Shown: piece after piece, positions 1 through 5,966 of the stretch
Numbering within the stretch: the stretch's first letter is position 1
Layout: every line of letters begins with the position of its first letter
Assembly: GCA_002292185.1 (NCBI GenBank)
Contig: DBBL01000013.1
Span: 323 to 6,288 of the forward strand
DNA: 5,966 nucleotides
Direction of reading: 5' to 3'
DNA from: Akkermansiaceae bacterium UBA985
Lineage (GTDB): Bacteria; Verrucomicrobiota; Verrucomicrobiia; Verrucomicrobiales; Akkermansiaceae
Notes under the pieces: generated by a model
Told to the model about the DNA's origin: nothing
Seen by the model: the letters and a program-made list of their open reading frames with translations, nothing else
The model's database searches: none
Translations under genes and position numbers: made by a program

Positions 1-1696
1 CAAGAGCCATTCTTCCCCATACGTTAAATACCAGAGGGTAGAGCTCACCATAGCTACCTTTCGGCGTTGCAATCGACATAATACTCTCACTGTTGAAAGA
101 ATAAGGCGTGATGAGAATACCGCTGACAGGCGTGTGTTGCTCGATGGCGAGCGATTCTATTTTTTCAATCTGATCGAGGTTCTGAGGTAGCCAGACACAC
201 ATGCGATCAGCATACCATGCCACGGCCCATGGCACATCGGAGATGACGATATCCTTCGCCGTCGTGTTATCTGCAAGGGTATGGTTGATTGCTTTGGGAT
301 AGTAGGGGGGCCAATGAGGAAAACCGCCAATGCCCTCTGCACGAAGACCGAGCCGCACGTCTTGGGGGATGGATAGCAACATCGGACCGGCACTGATTGC
401 GACGATCATTATCAAATGAGCGTGACGCAGTGAATCGATGCGCTGCGCGATCCCGAGCCGAGCCCACAAGATGGAAATCATGGCGAGGCCATAAGCGGAC
501 ATGAGGGGAGCAAAGAGAATGTGGATTTGGTTGGAGTCCATGCTCTCATCCTTGAGGCCATAGATCGACATGCCGATGCCGGCGAGCGCCCACATGAGCA
601 ACAACGGCCAGCGAAACATTGCCAGTGCTTGGCGCTTGAAGGGGTGTAGTAGCGCAATAAAGAATAGCGGCGCAGCTAAGATGGCTCCCAAATACGCGTG
701 CAGATTTGAAATTTGGCCCAGCGTGGTAGCCATGATGTTGATGAGTAGGCTTTTGAGCCCCAATTCATGATCTGCCGGTGAGAGAGACCGCATGATGTCA
801 TCTTGGGATGAGCCTAAGCCGTTGTGGATGGCATAATAAGCTGTGCCAAAGAGGCTTCCGGTCGGGCTGCTGTAAATCAGGTAGGCAATGGGTAATACTA
901 ATACCAAAAGCATGCCGATGAGCGCACCAGCAATGATGCCTCTTGGTTTGAAGTAAATAGCGGCAAAAATCACAAAGCCAAAATAGATCCATATGGTGAT
1001 CCAGTGAGTGAGTATCAGCAGGCACATAAATAAGCCAGCTACGATCACGGGTGTGATAACTGGCCTATTGTTGGAGGCATTCTCCATCCCGAGCCACAAG
1101 AAGAACATGGCGCATGAGAAGAGCATGAGCATGAGCATCTGAGGCATGCCGGACTGGGAGAACTTCCACATGAGCTCACAGAAAAGCATCAGGATGGCGA
1201 CCACAGAGGCAATGGTGGGGTCAAAAATCCGAGAGATTAGGAGGTAGTTGATGCCGATGGCAATGATGAAAAAGATGACGCATGTCGCTGCGATAATCCG
1301 GTCGAGTTGATAGATGTTTGATTTTTGAGGCATCTTCCAACGCTCTTGGTTGTCACCATCAACCGCTTTCAGAACCGCAGCATAGACGCATGGGTTGATC
1401 GGCGCATGGTAGGTCTCGGGGAATTTTTTCAAGCTGACGATTGCCTCCTCGTCTTGATGCTTTTCCTCCATTTGCCAGAGGGTGATGGGGCGTATGACTT
1501 TAGTCGAAAAGCCATTACCGCGAGCTATTTCTCTGGCCACCTGTGCCTGTTCCATTCCTCGAGGCGAGGACAGCCCCCTGAAGGTGAAGAAAATAGAGGT
1601 TACCGCTAAGCCTAAGAGCAGCACAAAAAAGATAGAGCGGCGTATGATGCTCGCGGTATCTGATGAACTTCTATCTTTTGAAGGGGAAGTGCTCAT
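1..1696 (-). CDS. GT-C fold glycosyltransferase, family 39-like integral membrane protein (C-terminus beyond window)
   Basis: This frame is open without a stop from ATG 1696 to the window edge (565 codons seen). Such proteins usually move a sugar from a polyprenyl-phosphate donor to a lipid, glycan or protein on the outer face of the inner membrane. I see a short polar N-terminus, a first membrane helix near residues 20-38, and a long extracytoplasmic loop (about 40-130) that opens with GMEQAQVAREIARGNGF, the place of the family's acidic catalytic motif. About ten further hydrophobic helices follow between 132 and 444. A soluble C-terminal domain from about 445 includes SDVPWAVAWYADR (486-498), a pattern I recall from related bacterial GT-C proteins. 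The start is the first ATG after an in-frame stop at 1724-1726, and no Shine-Dalgarno is seen. It lies 44 bases after the response regulator, same strand, possibly in one operon. Donor and acceptor are unknown; another polytopic GT-C subfamily is the main alternative. Confidence 0.75.
   Translation of the reverse strand, partial: MSTSPSKDRSSSDTASIIRRSIFFVLLLGLAVTSIFFTFRGLSSPRGMEQAQVAREIARGNGFSTKVIRPITLWQMEEKHQDEEAIVSLKKFPETYHAPINPCVYAAVLKAVDGDNQERWKMPQKSNIYQLDRIIAATCVIFFIIAIGINYLLISRIFDPTIASVVAILMLFCELMWKFSQSGMPQMLMLMLFSCAMFFLWLGMENASNNRPVITPVIVAGLFMCLLILTHWITIWIYFGFVIFAAIYFKPRGIIAGALIGMLLVLVLPIAYLIYSSPTGSLFGTAYYAIHNGLGSSQDDIMRSLSPADHELGLKSLLINIMATTLGQISNLHAYLGAILAAPLFFIALLHPFKRQALAMFRWPLLLMWALAGIGMSIYGLKDESMDSNQIHILFAPLMSAYGLAMISILWARLGIAQRIDSLRHAHLIMIVAISAGPMLLSIPQDVRLGLRAEGIGGFPHWPPYYPKAINHTLADNTTAKDIVISDVPWAVAWYADRMCVWLPQNLDQIEKIESLAIEQHTPVSGILITPYSFNSESIMSIATPKGSYGELYPLVFNVWGRMAL
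1121..1138. repeat. Three tandem copies of the hexamer GAGCAT inside the glycosyltransferase gene
   Basis: Three perfect 6-base units lie end to end. On the coding (minus) strand they read ATGCTC three times and give Met-Leu-Met-Leu-Met-Leu, residues 187-192, within a predicted membrane helix. Gain or loss of one unit would keep the frame, so it would change helix length by two residues and would not switch the gene off. With only three units, chance plus codon bias for Met and Leu in a membrane helix is a sufficient explanation. Confidence 0.7.
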
Positions 1697-1740
1697 GTGT
1701 TGGCTGATGAATAAGGGAGAGGGTTATTATTGCAAGCAAG

Positions 1741-3174
1741 CTAGGCTGAGTGCTCGAGGTCTTTTAATTTTCTCTGGAGCGTGCGGCGGCTGATGCCAAG
1801 AAGGCGTGCAGCTTCAGTGCGGTTATTGCTAGTTTGTTTTAATGCCCGGCGGATTACGCGCAGTTCCAATACATGCAAATTGAATTCCTCGTCTGAAGCA
1901 AGTGGGATTTCCTCCTTTTGAGCCTTTTGCTCGGCTGCAGGAACACTTTGAGCATCTCTGCCCTCGGGAGTATGTTCGGCGGAGTTTAAAAAGTAGGGCA
2001 GGTGCTGGCTACTAATGACATCTTCGTTGCTCATCACCACCCCATGTTCTATCGCGGTGCGTAACTCACGCACGTTGCCCGGCCATGAATAGGCGCGTAG
2101 CATGGCGAGTGCATCATCACTCAGGGGTTTGAGTTTTTTGTTATTCTCTGATGAAAATTCGCGCAGGAATGCCTGGGCGAGAATGACGATGTCTTCCTCT
2201 CGCTCTCGCAGTGTGGGCATCAATACCCGGACCACATTGAGGCGGAAAAATAAATCCTCACGAAACTCTCCCTTACTGACGAGCTCTCTGAGGTTTTTGT
2301 TGCTTGCTGTGATGACTCTGACGTCCACCTTGATGGGCTGATTTGAGCCGACGCGTTCGATGGTTCGTTCGCTCAGGACACGGAGCAGTTTGACCTGAGT
2401 GGCCTGATCAATTTCGCCGATCTCATCGAGGAAAATAGTGCCGCCATTAGCCTGCTCAAAACGACCAATTCGCTTTTGTGCCGCGCCCGTGAAAGCTCCT
2501 TTTTCATGACCGAAGAGCTCGCTTTCGAGGAGCTGAGGGGATAAGGCCGCACAGTTGACAACAAGCATTTTCTCCAAGGGTCTGCCGCTCAATTGATGGA
2601 GGGCATGTGCAACCAGTTCCTTGCCGGTACCGCTTTCTCCTTCGATAAGGATGGTGGCGCGGGTTGGGGCAACCTGGGTGACAAGCTCGCTGACTTTTTG
2701 CATCGCGGCAGATTTGCCGATCAAGCTTTCAAGCCCATGCTTGCTGTTACCTGCTTTTTCACGCAGTTCTTGAACTTCGTGCTCAAGGCGCAGCTTGTCT
2801 TTTTCAAGCGACCTACTTCGCAAGGCTCTTTTGAGGAGCAGCTCGACCTCGTCGAGGTTGAGAGGTTTGGTGACGAAGTTCCATGCTCCACGGCGCATAG
2901 CCTCAACAGCAGTATCTACTGAGCCATAAGCCGTCATCATCACCGCGACTGGCGGCTGTGGAATCGCCAGCGCCTGATCGAGCAGATCCATGCCGCTATC
3001 TCCTGCAAGTCTGAGGTCGGTGAGCATGAGGTCGATGGGCTCGCTCTTCAATATAGACATGGCCTCCTTGATGCTGGAGGCAAGGTAGCAGTCAAATTCA
3101 TCTTCGAGAGCCATTCGAAGTCCGTCACGAGTTGATTTTTCATCGTCAACGATGAGTAAAGTTGTCATGGCCAT
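1741..3174 (-). CDS. Sigma-54-dependent response regulator, NtrC family
   Basis: A 477-residue transcription activator with the full NtrC layout. The receiver domain (about 4-120) has the acidic pair D10/D11, phospho-acceptor D53, T81 and K103. A coiled linker (about 121-148) leads to an AAA+ domain (about 150-395) with Walker A GESGTGKE (179-186), the sigma-54 contact loop GAFTGA (226-231), Walker B IFLDE (247-251), R305 and R311 in the arginine-finger region and the WPGNVREL sensor II motif (364-371). A polar linker (about 396-430) precedes a Fis-type helix-turn-helix (about 450-473). All catalytic and contact residues seem intact, so it should hydrolyse ATP and remodel sigma-54 holoenzyme when phosphorylated. 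I chose ATG 3174, 4 bases past the kinase stop; ATG 3168 (two residues shorter) is equally possible. An upstream ATG at 3246 only adds 24 residues unlike a receiver. The partner is the kinase just upstream. Targets are unknown; NtrC itself is one option among many paralogues. Confidence 0.95.
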   Translation of the reverse strand: MAMTTLLIVDDEKSTRDGLRMALEDEFDCYLASSIKEAMSILKSEPIDLMLTDLRLAGDSGMDLLDQALAIPQPPVAVMMTAYGSVDTAVEAMRRGAWNFVTKPLNLDEVELLLKRALRSRSLEKDKLRLEHEVQELREKAGNSKHGLESLIGKSAAMQKVSELVTQVAPTRATILIEGESGTGKELVAHALHQLSGRPLEKMLVVNCAALSPQLLESELFGHEKGAFTGAAQKRIGRFEQANGGTIFLDEIGEIDQATQVKLLRVLSERTIERVGSNQPIKVDVRVITASNKNLRELVSKGEFREDLFFRLNVVRVLMPTLREREEDIVILAQAFLREFSSENNKKLKPLSDDALAMLRAYSWPGNVRELRTAIEHGVVMSNEDVISSQHLPYFLNSAEHTPEGRDAQSVPAAEQKAQKEEIPLASDEEFNLHVLELRVIRRALKQTSNNRTEAARLLGISRRTLQRKLKDLEHSA

Positions 3175-3178
3175 GCTT

Positions 3179-4378
3179 TTAGGTGTGGGTAGATGATTCA
3201 ACGTCGATAACGGAGCTCTCTTGTTTGTTTTCCAGTAGCCTGACATTACGGTCCTTGCGGGGAATGGAAATGTTTACCGTGGTGCCTTCGCCGGTCGTGC
3301 TTTCGATTTCGATTTCGCCTCCATGCTCACGAACGATGCGGCGAACAATCAACAGGCCCAGACCTGAGCCTGATTTTTTGGTGCTCTGATAGGGTTCAAA
3401 TAGGGAACCCATGATTTCCGGAGGAATCCCGGAGCCGTGATCACGAATGGTGAGGGTGAGCTCGTAATCATTGACACGAGATGAAATCTCGATGTGGCCA
3501 CCACTGGCAGGTAGAGACTGAAAGGCGTTTTTAAGAAGGTTATAAAGAGCTTGTTTAATCTGGCCTCCATCGAGAGGCAGTAGGGGAGCACTCGAGGCAA
3601 GATCAAGGCTGACCTTGACGTTGCGCTCTTCGAGCTCTGGCTCAATCAGAGTGAGGGTGTCACGCAGTAAGTCGTGTATCTGCAACGATTCACGTTCAGG
3701 CTGCGTTGGCCGGATGGCTTGCAGGAATTGTTTGAGAATCGTGTCGAGCCGGCGAATCTCACCATGGGCTGTTTCTAAGTGCTGGCTTAGGCTCTGCTGT
3801 TGCTCACTATCAAGTTTTTTGATTTTGCGCTCAAGTAATTGAAGGTGGATATCGAGTGCGTTGAGTGGGTTGCCGATCTCATGGGCAACGCCAGCAGCAA
3901 GGAGAGTCAGTGCGTTGAGCTTTTCACTCTCTACATTTTCTTCCGCCTTTTGGCGTGAGCGGGTAATATCACGCACGAGCAAAACATAACCAAGCATGTG
4001 TTCCTCGCTTTCTACTTCACCCTGAATGGGGGAGAGGTAAAAGTTGAGATAACGCTGTTCCGGGTAGAGGATTTCCATATCGCGGCTAACGATACGACCT
4101 GGATCAGCGAGTTTATCCCATTCGAAGCCACGGACGGTAGCGGAGAGGGCTTGGCCAATGCTGGTGACGGGGTCGATTCCGAAAATACGTAGGCAGGCCT
4201 TGTTGACGTAAGTGATCAGGCCGTCTGGATCGAGGATCATCACGCCCTCCTGTAAGGCCTCAAAGACATTCTCGAGAAAACCTTTCTCTCTGACAAGGCG
4301 CATGATGAGCCGCTGCACGTCCTCAGGTTCGACCTGGTCAAGGCGAGTGATGAGTTTGTCGAGGAAACCGGATTTCAT
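3179..4378 (-). CDS. Soluble PAS-domain sensor histidine kinase (NtrB-like)
   Basis: A 399-residue kinase with no membrane helix or signal peptide, so it should sense a cytoplasmic or membrane-proximal cue. Order: an amphipathic helical N-terminus (1-36); a PAS domain (about 37-138) with EGVMILDPDGLITYVNKA in its core and DITR at its end; a dimerisation/phospho-acceptor helix with VAHEIGNPLNAL and His166; and an HATPase_c domain (about 268-375) with N-box N280/N284, G1 box DHGSGIP (313-319), F box LFEPYQSTK (326-334) and G2 box GSGLGL (337-342). A short polar tail ends the protein. All kinase motifs look active. I chose ATG 4378 because MKSGFLDKL begins the helical region; the frame stays open up to ATG 4546, but the added 56 residues lie antisense to cutA and look uncoding. 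No ribosome site is visible. It is the evident phosphate donor of the regulator whose start lies 4 bases after its stop, which suggests translational coupling. The PAS ligand cannot be named. Confidence 0.94.
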   Translation of the reverse strand: MKSGFLDKLITRLDQVEPEDVQRLIMRLVREKGFLENVFEALQEGVMILDPDGLITYVNKACLRIFGIDPVTSIGQALSATVRGFEWDKLADPGRIVSRDMEILYPEQRYLNFYLSPIQGEVESEEHMLGYVLLVRDITRSRQKAEENVESEKLNALTLLAAGVAHEIGNPLNALDIHLQLLERKIKKLDSEQQQSLSQHLETAHGEIRRLDTILKQFLQAIRPTQPERESLQIHDLLRDTLTLIEPELEERNVKVSLDLASSAPLLPLDGGQIKQALYNLLKNAFQSLPASGGHIEISSRVNDYELTLTIRDHGSGIPPEIMGSLFEPYQSTKKSGSGLGLLIVRRIVREHGGEIEIESTTGEGTTVNISIPRKDRNVRLLENKQESSVIDVESSTHT

Positions 4379-4430
4379 AGTCGGCGGGATTTCGTTGCGG
4401 AAAATGGCTGGGTTGATTAAGATGCGGACG
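4379..4430. promoter_or_regulatory. 52-base divergent spacer between the histidine kinase gene and cutA
   Basis: Both genes start outward from this spacer, so initiation signals for both must lie in it or inside the neighbouring coding starts. I see no Shine-Dalgarno motif for either gene and no paired -35/-10 boxes of good quality. The best single box for the kinase is CATAAT on the minus strand at 4456-4451, inside cutA, without a matching -35 box. No clear inverted repeat for an operator was found. The regulatory role is inferred only from gene arrangement. Confidence 0.35.
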
Positions 4431-4748
4431 ATGACTGAAGCTCTCGTGGTATTATGCTGCTTTCCCAACAGGGAGAAGGCGCGACAAGTTGGCACACATT
4501 TGGTGGAAAGGCAATACGCAGCGTGTATTAATATCATGCCGGCCATGGAGTCAATCTACCGCTGGGAAGGGAAGCTATGCCAAGAGGAGGAGTTTATGCT
4601 AGTCATCAAGACAAGCCGTAACGCTTTCCTCGGGCTGAGCAGGGAGTTGTCTAGCCTGCATCCTTATGATGAGCCGGAAATTATCGCGCTTCCAGTGGCG
4701 GATGGTTCGGCGGGCTATCTGTCCTGGTTGGTTGACCAAACGCGTTAG
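4431..4748 (+). CDS. cutA: CutA family protein (divalent cation tolerance protein)
   Basis: A 105-residue cytoplasmic protein, about the usual CutA length (E. coli CutA has 112). CutA proteins form stable trimers with a ferredoxin-like fold resembling PII signalling proteins; a link to copper tolerance is reported in E. coli, but the molecular role is unsettled. Family marks in order are: CCFPNREKA (9-17) at the first strand and helix, AACINIMP (30-37) with the conserved Cys32, SIYRWEGK (41-48), EEFMLVIKT (53-61), and HPYDEPEIIALPV (77-89), the strongest signature, followed by GYLSWL (95-100). ATG 4431 gives MTEALVVL and fits the family; ATG 4422 (three residues more) is possible, while the open frame back to 4212 overlaps the kinase gene antisense and is unlikely. 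No Shine-Dalgarno is seen. It is divergent from the two-component pair and is not followed by a same-strand gene for 334 bases, so it is probably transcribed alone. Confidence 0.93.
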   Translation: MTEALVVLCCFPNREKARQVGTHLVERQYAACINIMPAMESIYRWEGKLCQEEEFMLVIKTSRNAFLGLSRELSSLHPYDEPEIIALPVADGSAGYLSWLVDQTR

Positions 4749-4934
4749 TATTCAGCGCATAAAATTGAGCGCAGGAGCCAGATCCGAGTCTGTTATTGAT
4801 CGCTCACACCCCTTAAGATCAAGCGAGAATGGCTTCATTGAAAAGATAAAGTGTATTTCGATGACGCTTTTTATTGCGCATAGTGAAAAACGAGTTATAA
4901 ACTATCCCCCCCAAGTGCTGGGCAGTTTGACGAC

Positions 4935-4947
4935 AGGAAAAATTCCT
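4935..4947. repeat. Small perfect inverted repeat AGGAA-AAA-TTCCT
   Basis: Two 5-base arms are perfectly complementary around a 3-base A loop. The hairpin would be weak (three A:T and two G:C pairs) and no T run follows on the plus strand, so it is a poor terminator. It could be a small operator half-site pair upstream of the gene at 5083, or chance in A-rich DNA. Confidence 0.3.
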
Positions 4948-4970
4948 AAAGTAGACACGCTCATAGTTTT

Positions 4971-4998
4971 TGGACACTAAATCCACATTGTTTGTTAT
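4971..4998 (+). promoter_or_regulatory. Weak sigma-70-like promoter candidate for the gene at 5083
   Basis: TGGACA (4971-4976) matches the -35 consensus at five of six bases, and TGTTAT (4993-4998) matches the -10 consensus at four of six, with a 16-base spacer. Transcription from here would give a leader of about 78 bases. Such matches occur by chance in A+T-rich spacers, and promoter rules for this organism are not known to me. Confidence 0.22.
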
Positions 4999-5082
4999 CT
5001 GTAAGGGGGCTTTTTCCGCTGTAGCTAACATCATATATCCCACCCCTTACCCAGCCCTATTTTTAATCAGGTTTTAAACGGA

Positions 5083-5966
5083 ATGAATCCAGACAGAGCA
5101 ACACTCAATTTTCTTAATAGTTTTCCAGAAAAATCACGCGTCCGAGGAGAGGCATTGCAAGACGATGGCGCGGTTACGCAGATTTTTGGCAATCATCTTT
5201 TCATTCAAGGTAGGGTAGAAGACTCCACGGGGACTTTCCGCACAAGTCTGCGCCTTCAAGGCAACCGCTGGTTTGGAAGCTGCACGGCGGAGGACGAGAT
5301 CATAGCCGGAGCATGCATGTATGCCACCATGATGGAGCGGATGCATCGTGGTGAAGATTTACCGGAAAGCCCGAACGAGTTCGATGACACTCCAATCATC
5401 GACGTCATTGAAGAAAAGCTGGATCGTGAGCTCGATGATAGCGAAGCTGAATTCGTCAATAAGCTGGAAAAGCGTTATCGTCGTTACGTGATCGAAGGCG
5501 AAATCCATGATCACGACTTGGTTCGACTCAACCCACGCTGGGAAATTGTTAGCTATGATCCGCTAGAGCTATGGCCGATGCCTCCTGGAGACATTCTTGA
5601 GTTCTGGAACTATATTGCCTACGCCTTTTACAAGAAAAAGCTACCCTATGCTGAATTCCTCAATGCGATTACCGATCTAGAGGCGGTTCAAAAGAAGATG
5701 CACGAGTGGGAGCGGGAGCGAGAAGTCGCTGCTTGGTACGACCGCATCGAGAGTGTTAACGAGCGCCCTCCGATGGACAAGCCCGTCTATGCGGCCTTCC
5801 GTCTGCTTTCAACGATCAACGAAGCAAGGGTAGAATATCGAGAGGGAACTCAGAATGGCGAGTGGCTACCACTTCGTGAAAAGACAGACATTGACCGTTT
5901 TGTAGCATTGTTCGCGGATGCCGCATTGCGCATGGATGCACCTAGTCAGTTGATTTGGGATCAGTT
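5083..5966 (+). CDS. N-terminal part of a probable SNF2-type helicase with a degenerate SWIM-like segment (C-terminus beyond window)
   Basis: This frame is open from ATG 5083 to the window edge, 294 codons with coding-like sequence and no stop. No helicase motif lies in the visible part. The assignment rests on the segment at about 31-90, which has the strand pattern of a SWIM domain (FGNHLFIQGRVED, then TSLRLQGNRWFGSCTAEDE, then AGACMYATMMERM), and on remembered N-termini of large bacterial SNF2 helicases. Only Cys67 and Cys78 remain of the usual CxC...CxH ligands and Tyr80 sits where His is expected, so zinc binding is doubtful. The rest is acidic (about 91-125, rich in Asp/Glu), then mixed helical with a charged, possibly coiled segment at about 197-215. 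No signal peptide or membrane helix is seen, so it should be cytoplasmic. No good ribosome site precedes the start. The gene body is well supported; its function is not. Confidence 0.6.
   Translation, partial: MNPDRATLNFLNSFPEKSRVRGEALQDDGAVTQIFGNHLFIQGRVEDSTGTFRTSLRLQGNRWFGSCTAEDEIIAGACMYATMMERMHRGEDLPESPNEFDDTPIIDVIEEKLDRELDDSEAEFVNKLEKRYRRYVIEGEIHDHDLVRLNPRWEIVSYDPLELWPMPPGDILEFWNYIAYAFYKKKLPYAEFLNAITDLEAVQKKMHEWEREREVAAWYDRIESVNERPPMDKPVYAAFRLLSTINEARVEYREGTQNGEWLPLREKTDIDRFVALFADAALRMDAPSQLIWDQ

Larger units (their letters stand above)
4749..5082. other. 334-base intergenic stretch between cutA and the helicase-like gene
   Basis: No convincing gene is seen on either strand; short open frames here have no recognisable motifs. 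The stretch appears richer in A+T than the flanking genes. It should hold the cutA transcript end and the promoter and leader of the next gene. I see no strong GC hairpin followed by a T run, so no intrinsic terminator can be called. Visible marks are a run of seven C at 4906-4912, a run of five G at 5005-5009, a small perfect inverted repeat at 4935-4947, and two weak promoter-like pairs: TTGCGC (4874-4879) with TATAAA (4896-4901) at 16-base spacing, and the pair listed separately at 4971-4998. No tRNA, riboswitch or mobile-element end was recognised. Confidence 0.7.

Noticed and set aside
1325..1793. Two overlapping plus-strand open frames (94 and 103 codons) antisense to the glycosyltransferase N-terminus
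   Set aside because: The minus-strand frame through the same bases gives a coherent membrane protein, and the plus-strand translations have no recognisable motif.
1783..1799. TTGGCATCAGCCGCC on the minus strand as a sigma-54 promoter for the glycosyltransferase
   Set aside because: The GG and GC elements are one base too close, and the bases encode the conserved helix-turn-helix of the regulator, which explains them.
3175..3246. 24-residue N-terminal extension of the response regulator from ATG 3246
   Set aside because: It overlaps the 3' end of the kinase gene, and its residues do not resemble a receiver N-terminus; the receiver begins right after ATG 3174/3168.
1741..4378. PEP-CTERM/exosortase-linked PrsK/PrsR pair
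   Set aside because: PrsK kinases have a multi-helix membrane N-terminus and a GAF domain; this kinase has neither, and no exosortase or PEP-CTERM protein is in the window.
4212..4430. 73-residue N-terminal extension of CutA from ATG 4212
   Set aside because: It is antisense to the kinase N-terminus, is rich in Ser and Arg as shadow frames often are, and would make CutA far longer than the family norm.
4490..4504. TGGCAC-type -24 element resembling a sigma-54 promoter
   Set aside because: The expected GC at -12 is GT, and the site lies inside cutA with no same-strand gene start at a sensible distance.
4379..4546. 56-residue N-terminal extension of the histidine kinase from ATG 4546
   Set aside because: It runs antisense to the well-supported start of cutA and shows no domain-like sequence.
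4753..4775. GCGC...GCGC repeat after the cutA stop as a terminator
   Set aside because: The arms are only 4 bases, the loop is about 10 bases, and no T run follows.
4819..5043. 74-codon minus-strand open frame in the cutA-helicase spacer
   Set aside because: No domain, no ribosome site and composition typical of random A+T-rich DNA. It cannot be fully excluded as a small orphan gene.

Overview
The window carries four complete or near-complete genes and the start of a fifth. It looks like the chromosome of a Verrucomicrobiota-type bacterium. That placement rests on remembered resemblance of the kinase N-terminus, the GT-C glycosyltransferase and the right-edge protein to families of that phylum, on roughly balanced base composition, and on the lack of Shine-Dalgarno motifs at every start. 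It is an inference and was not tested by a search.

Layout. On the minus strand, read from right to left, lie a soluble PAS-domain sensor histidine kinase (4378 to 3179), a sigma-54-dependent NtrC-family response regulator (3174 to 1741) and a polytopic GT-C (family 39-like) glycosyltransferase (1696 to beyond position 1, so its C-terminus is missing). The kinase stop and the regulator start are 4 bases apart. The regulator and the glycosyltransferase are 44 bases apart with no visible terminator between them, so the three may form one transcript. On the plus strand, divergent from the kinase across 52 bases, is cutA (4431-4748). It is followed by a 334-base stretch without a convincing gene (4749-5082). 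A plus-strand gene then starts at 5083 and runs off the right edge; it resembles the N-terminal part of a large SNF2-type helicase with a degenerate SWIM-like segment.

How they work together. The kinase and regulator form a standard cytoplasmic two-component pair: a PAS-sensed signal, His166 autophosphorylation, transfer to Asp53, then AAA+ driven activation of sigma-54 promoters. The input signal and target promoters cannot be read from this window, and no convincing -24/-12 site was found. The glycosyltransferase may be co-transcribed with the pair or merely adjacent. No RNA gene, insertion sequence, CRISPR array or clearly novel system is visible. The items most worth a second look are the divergent pairing of cutA with an NtrB/NtrC-like pair, the altered acidic motif in the glycosyltransferase, and the metal-ligand loss in the SWIM-like segment.
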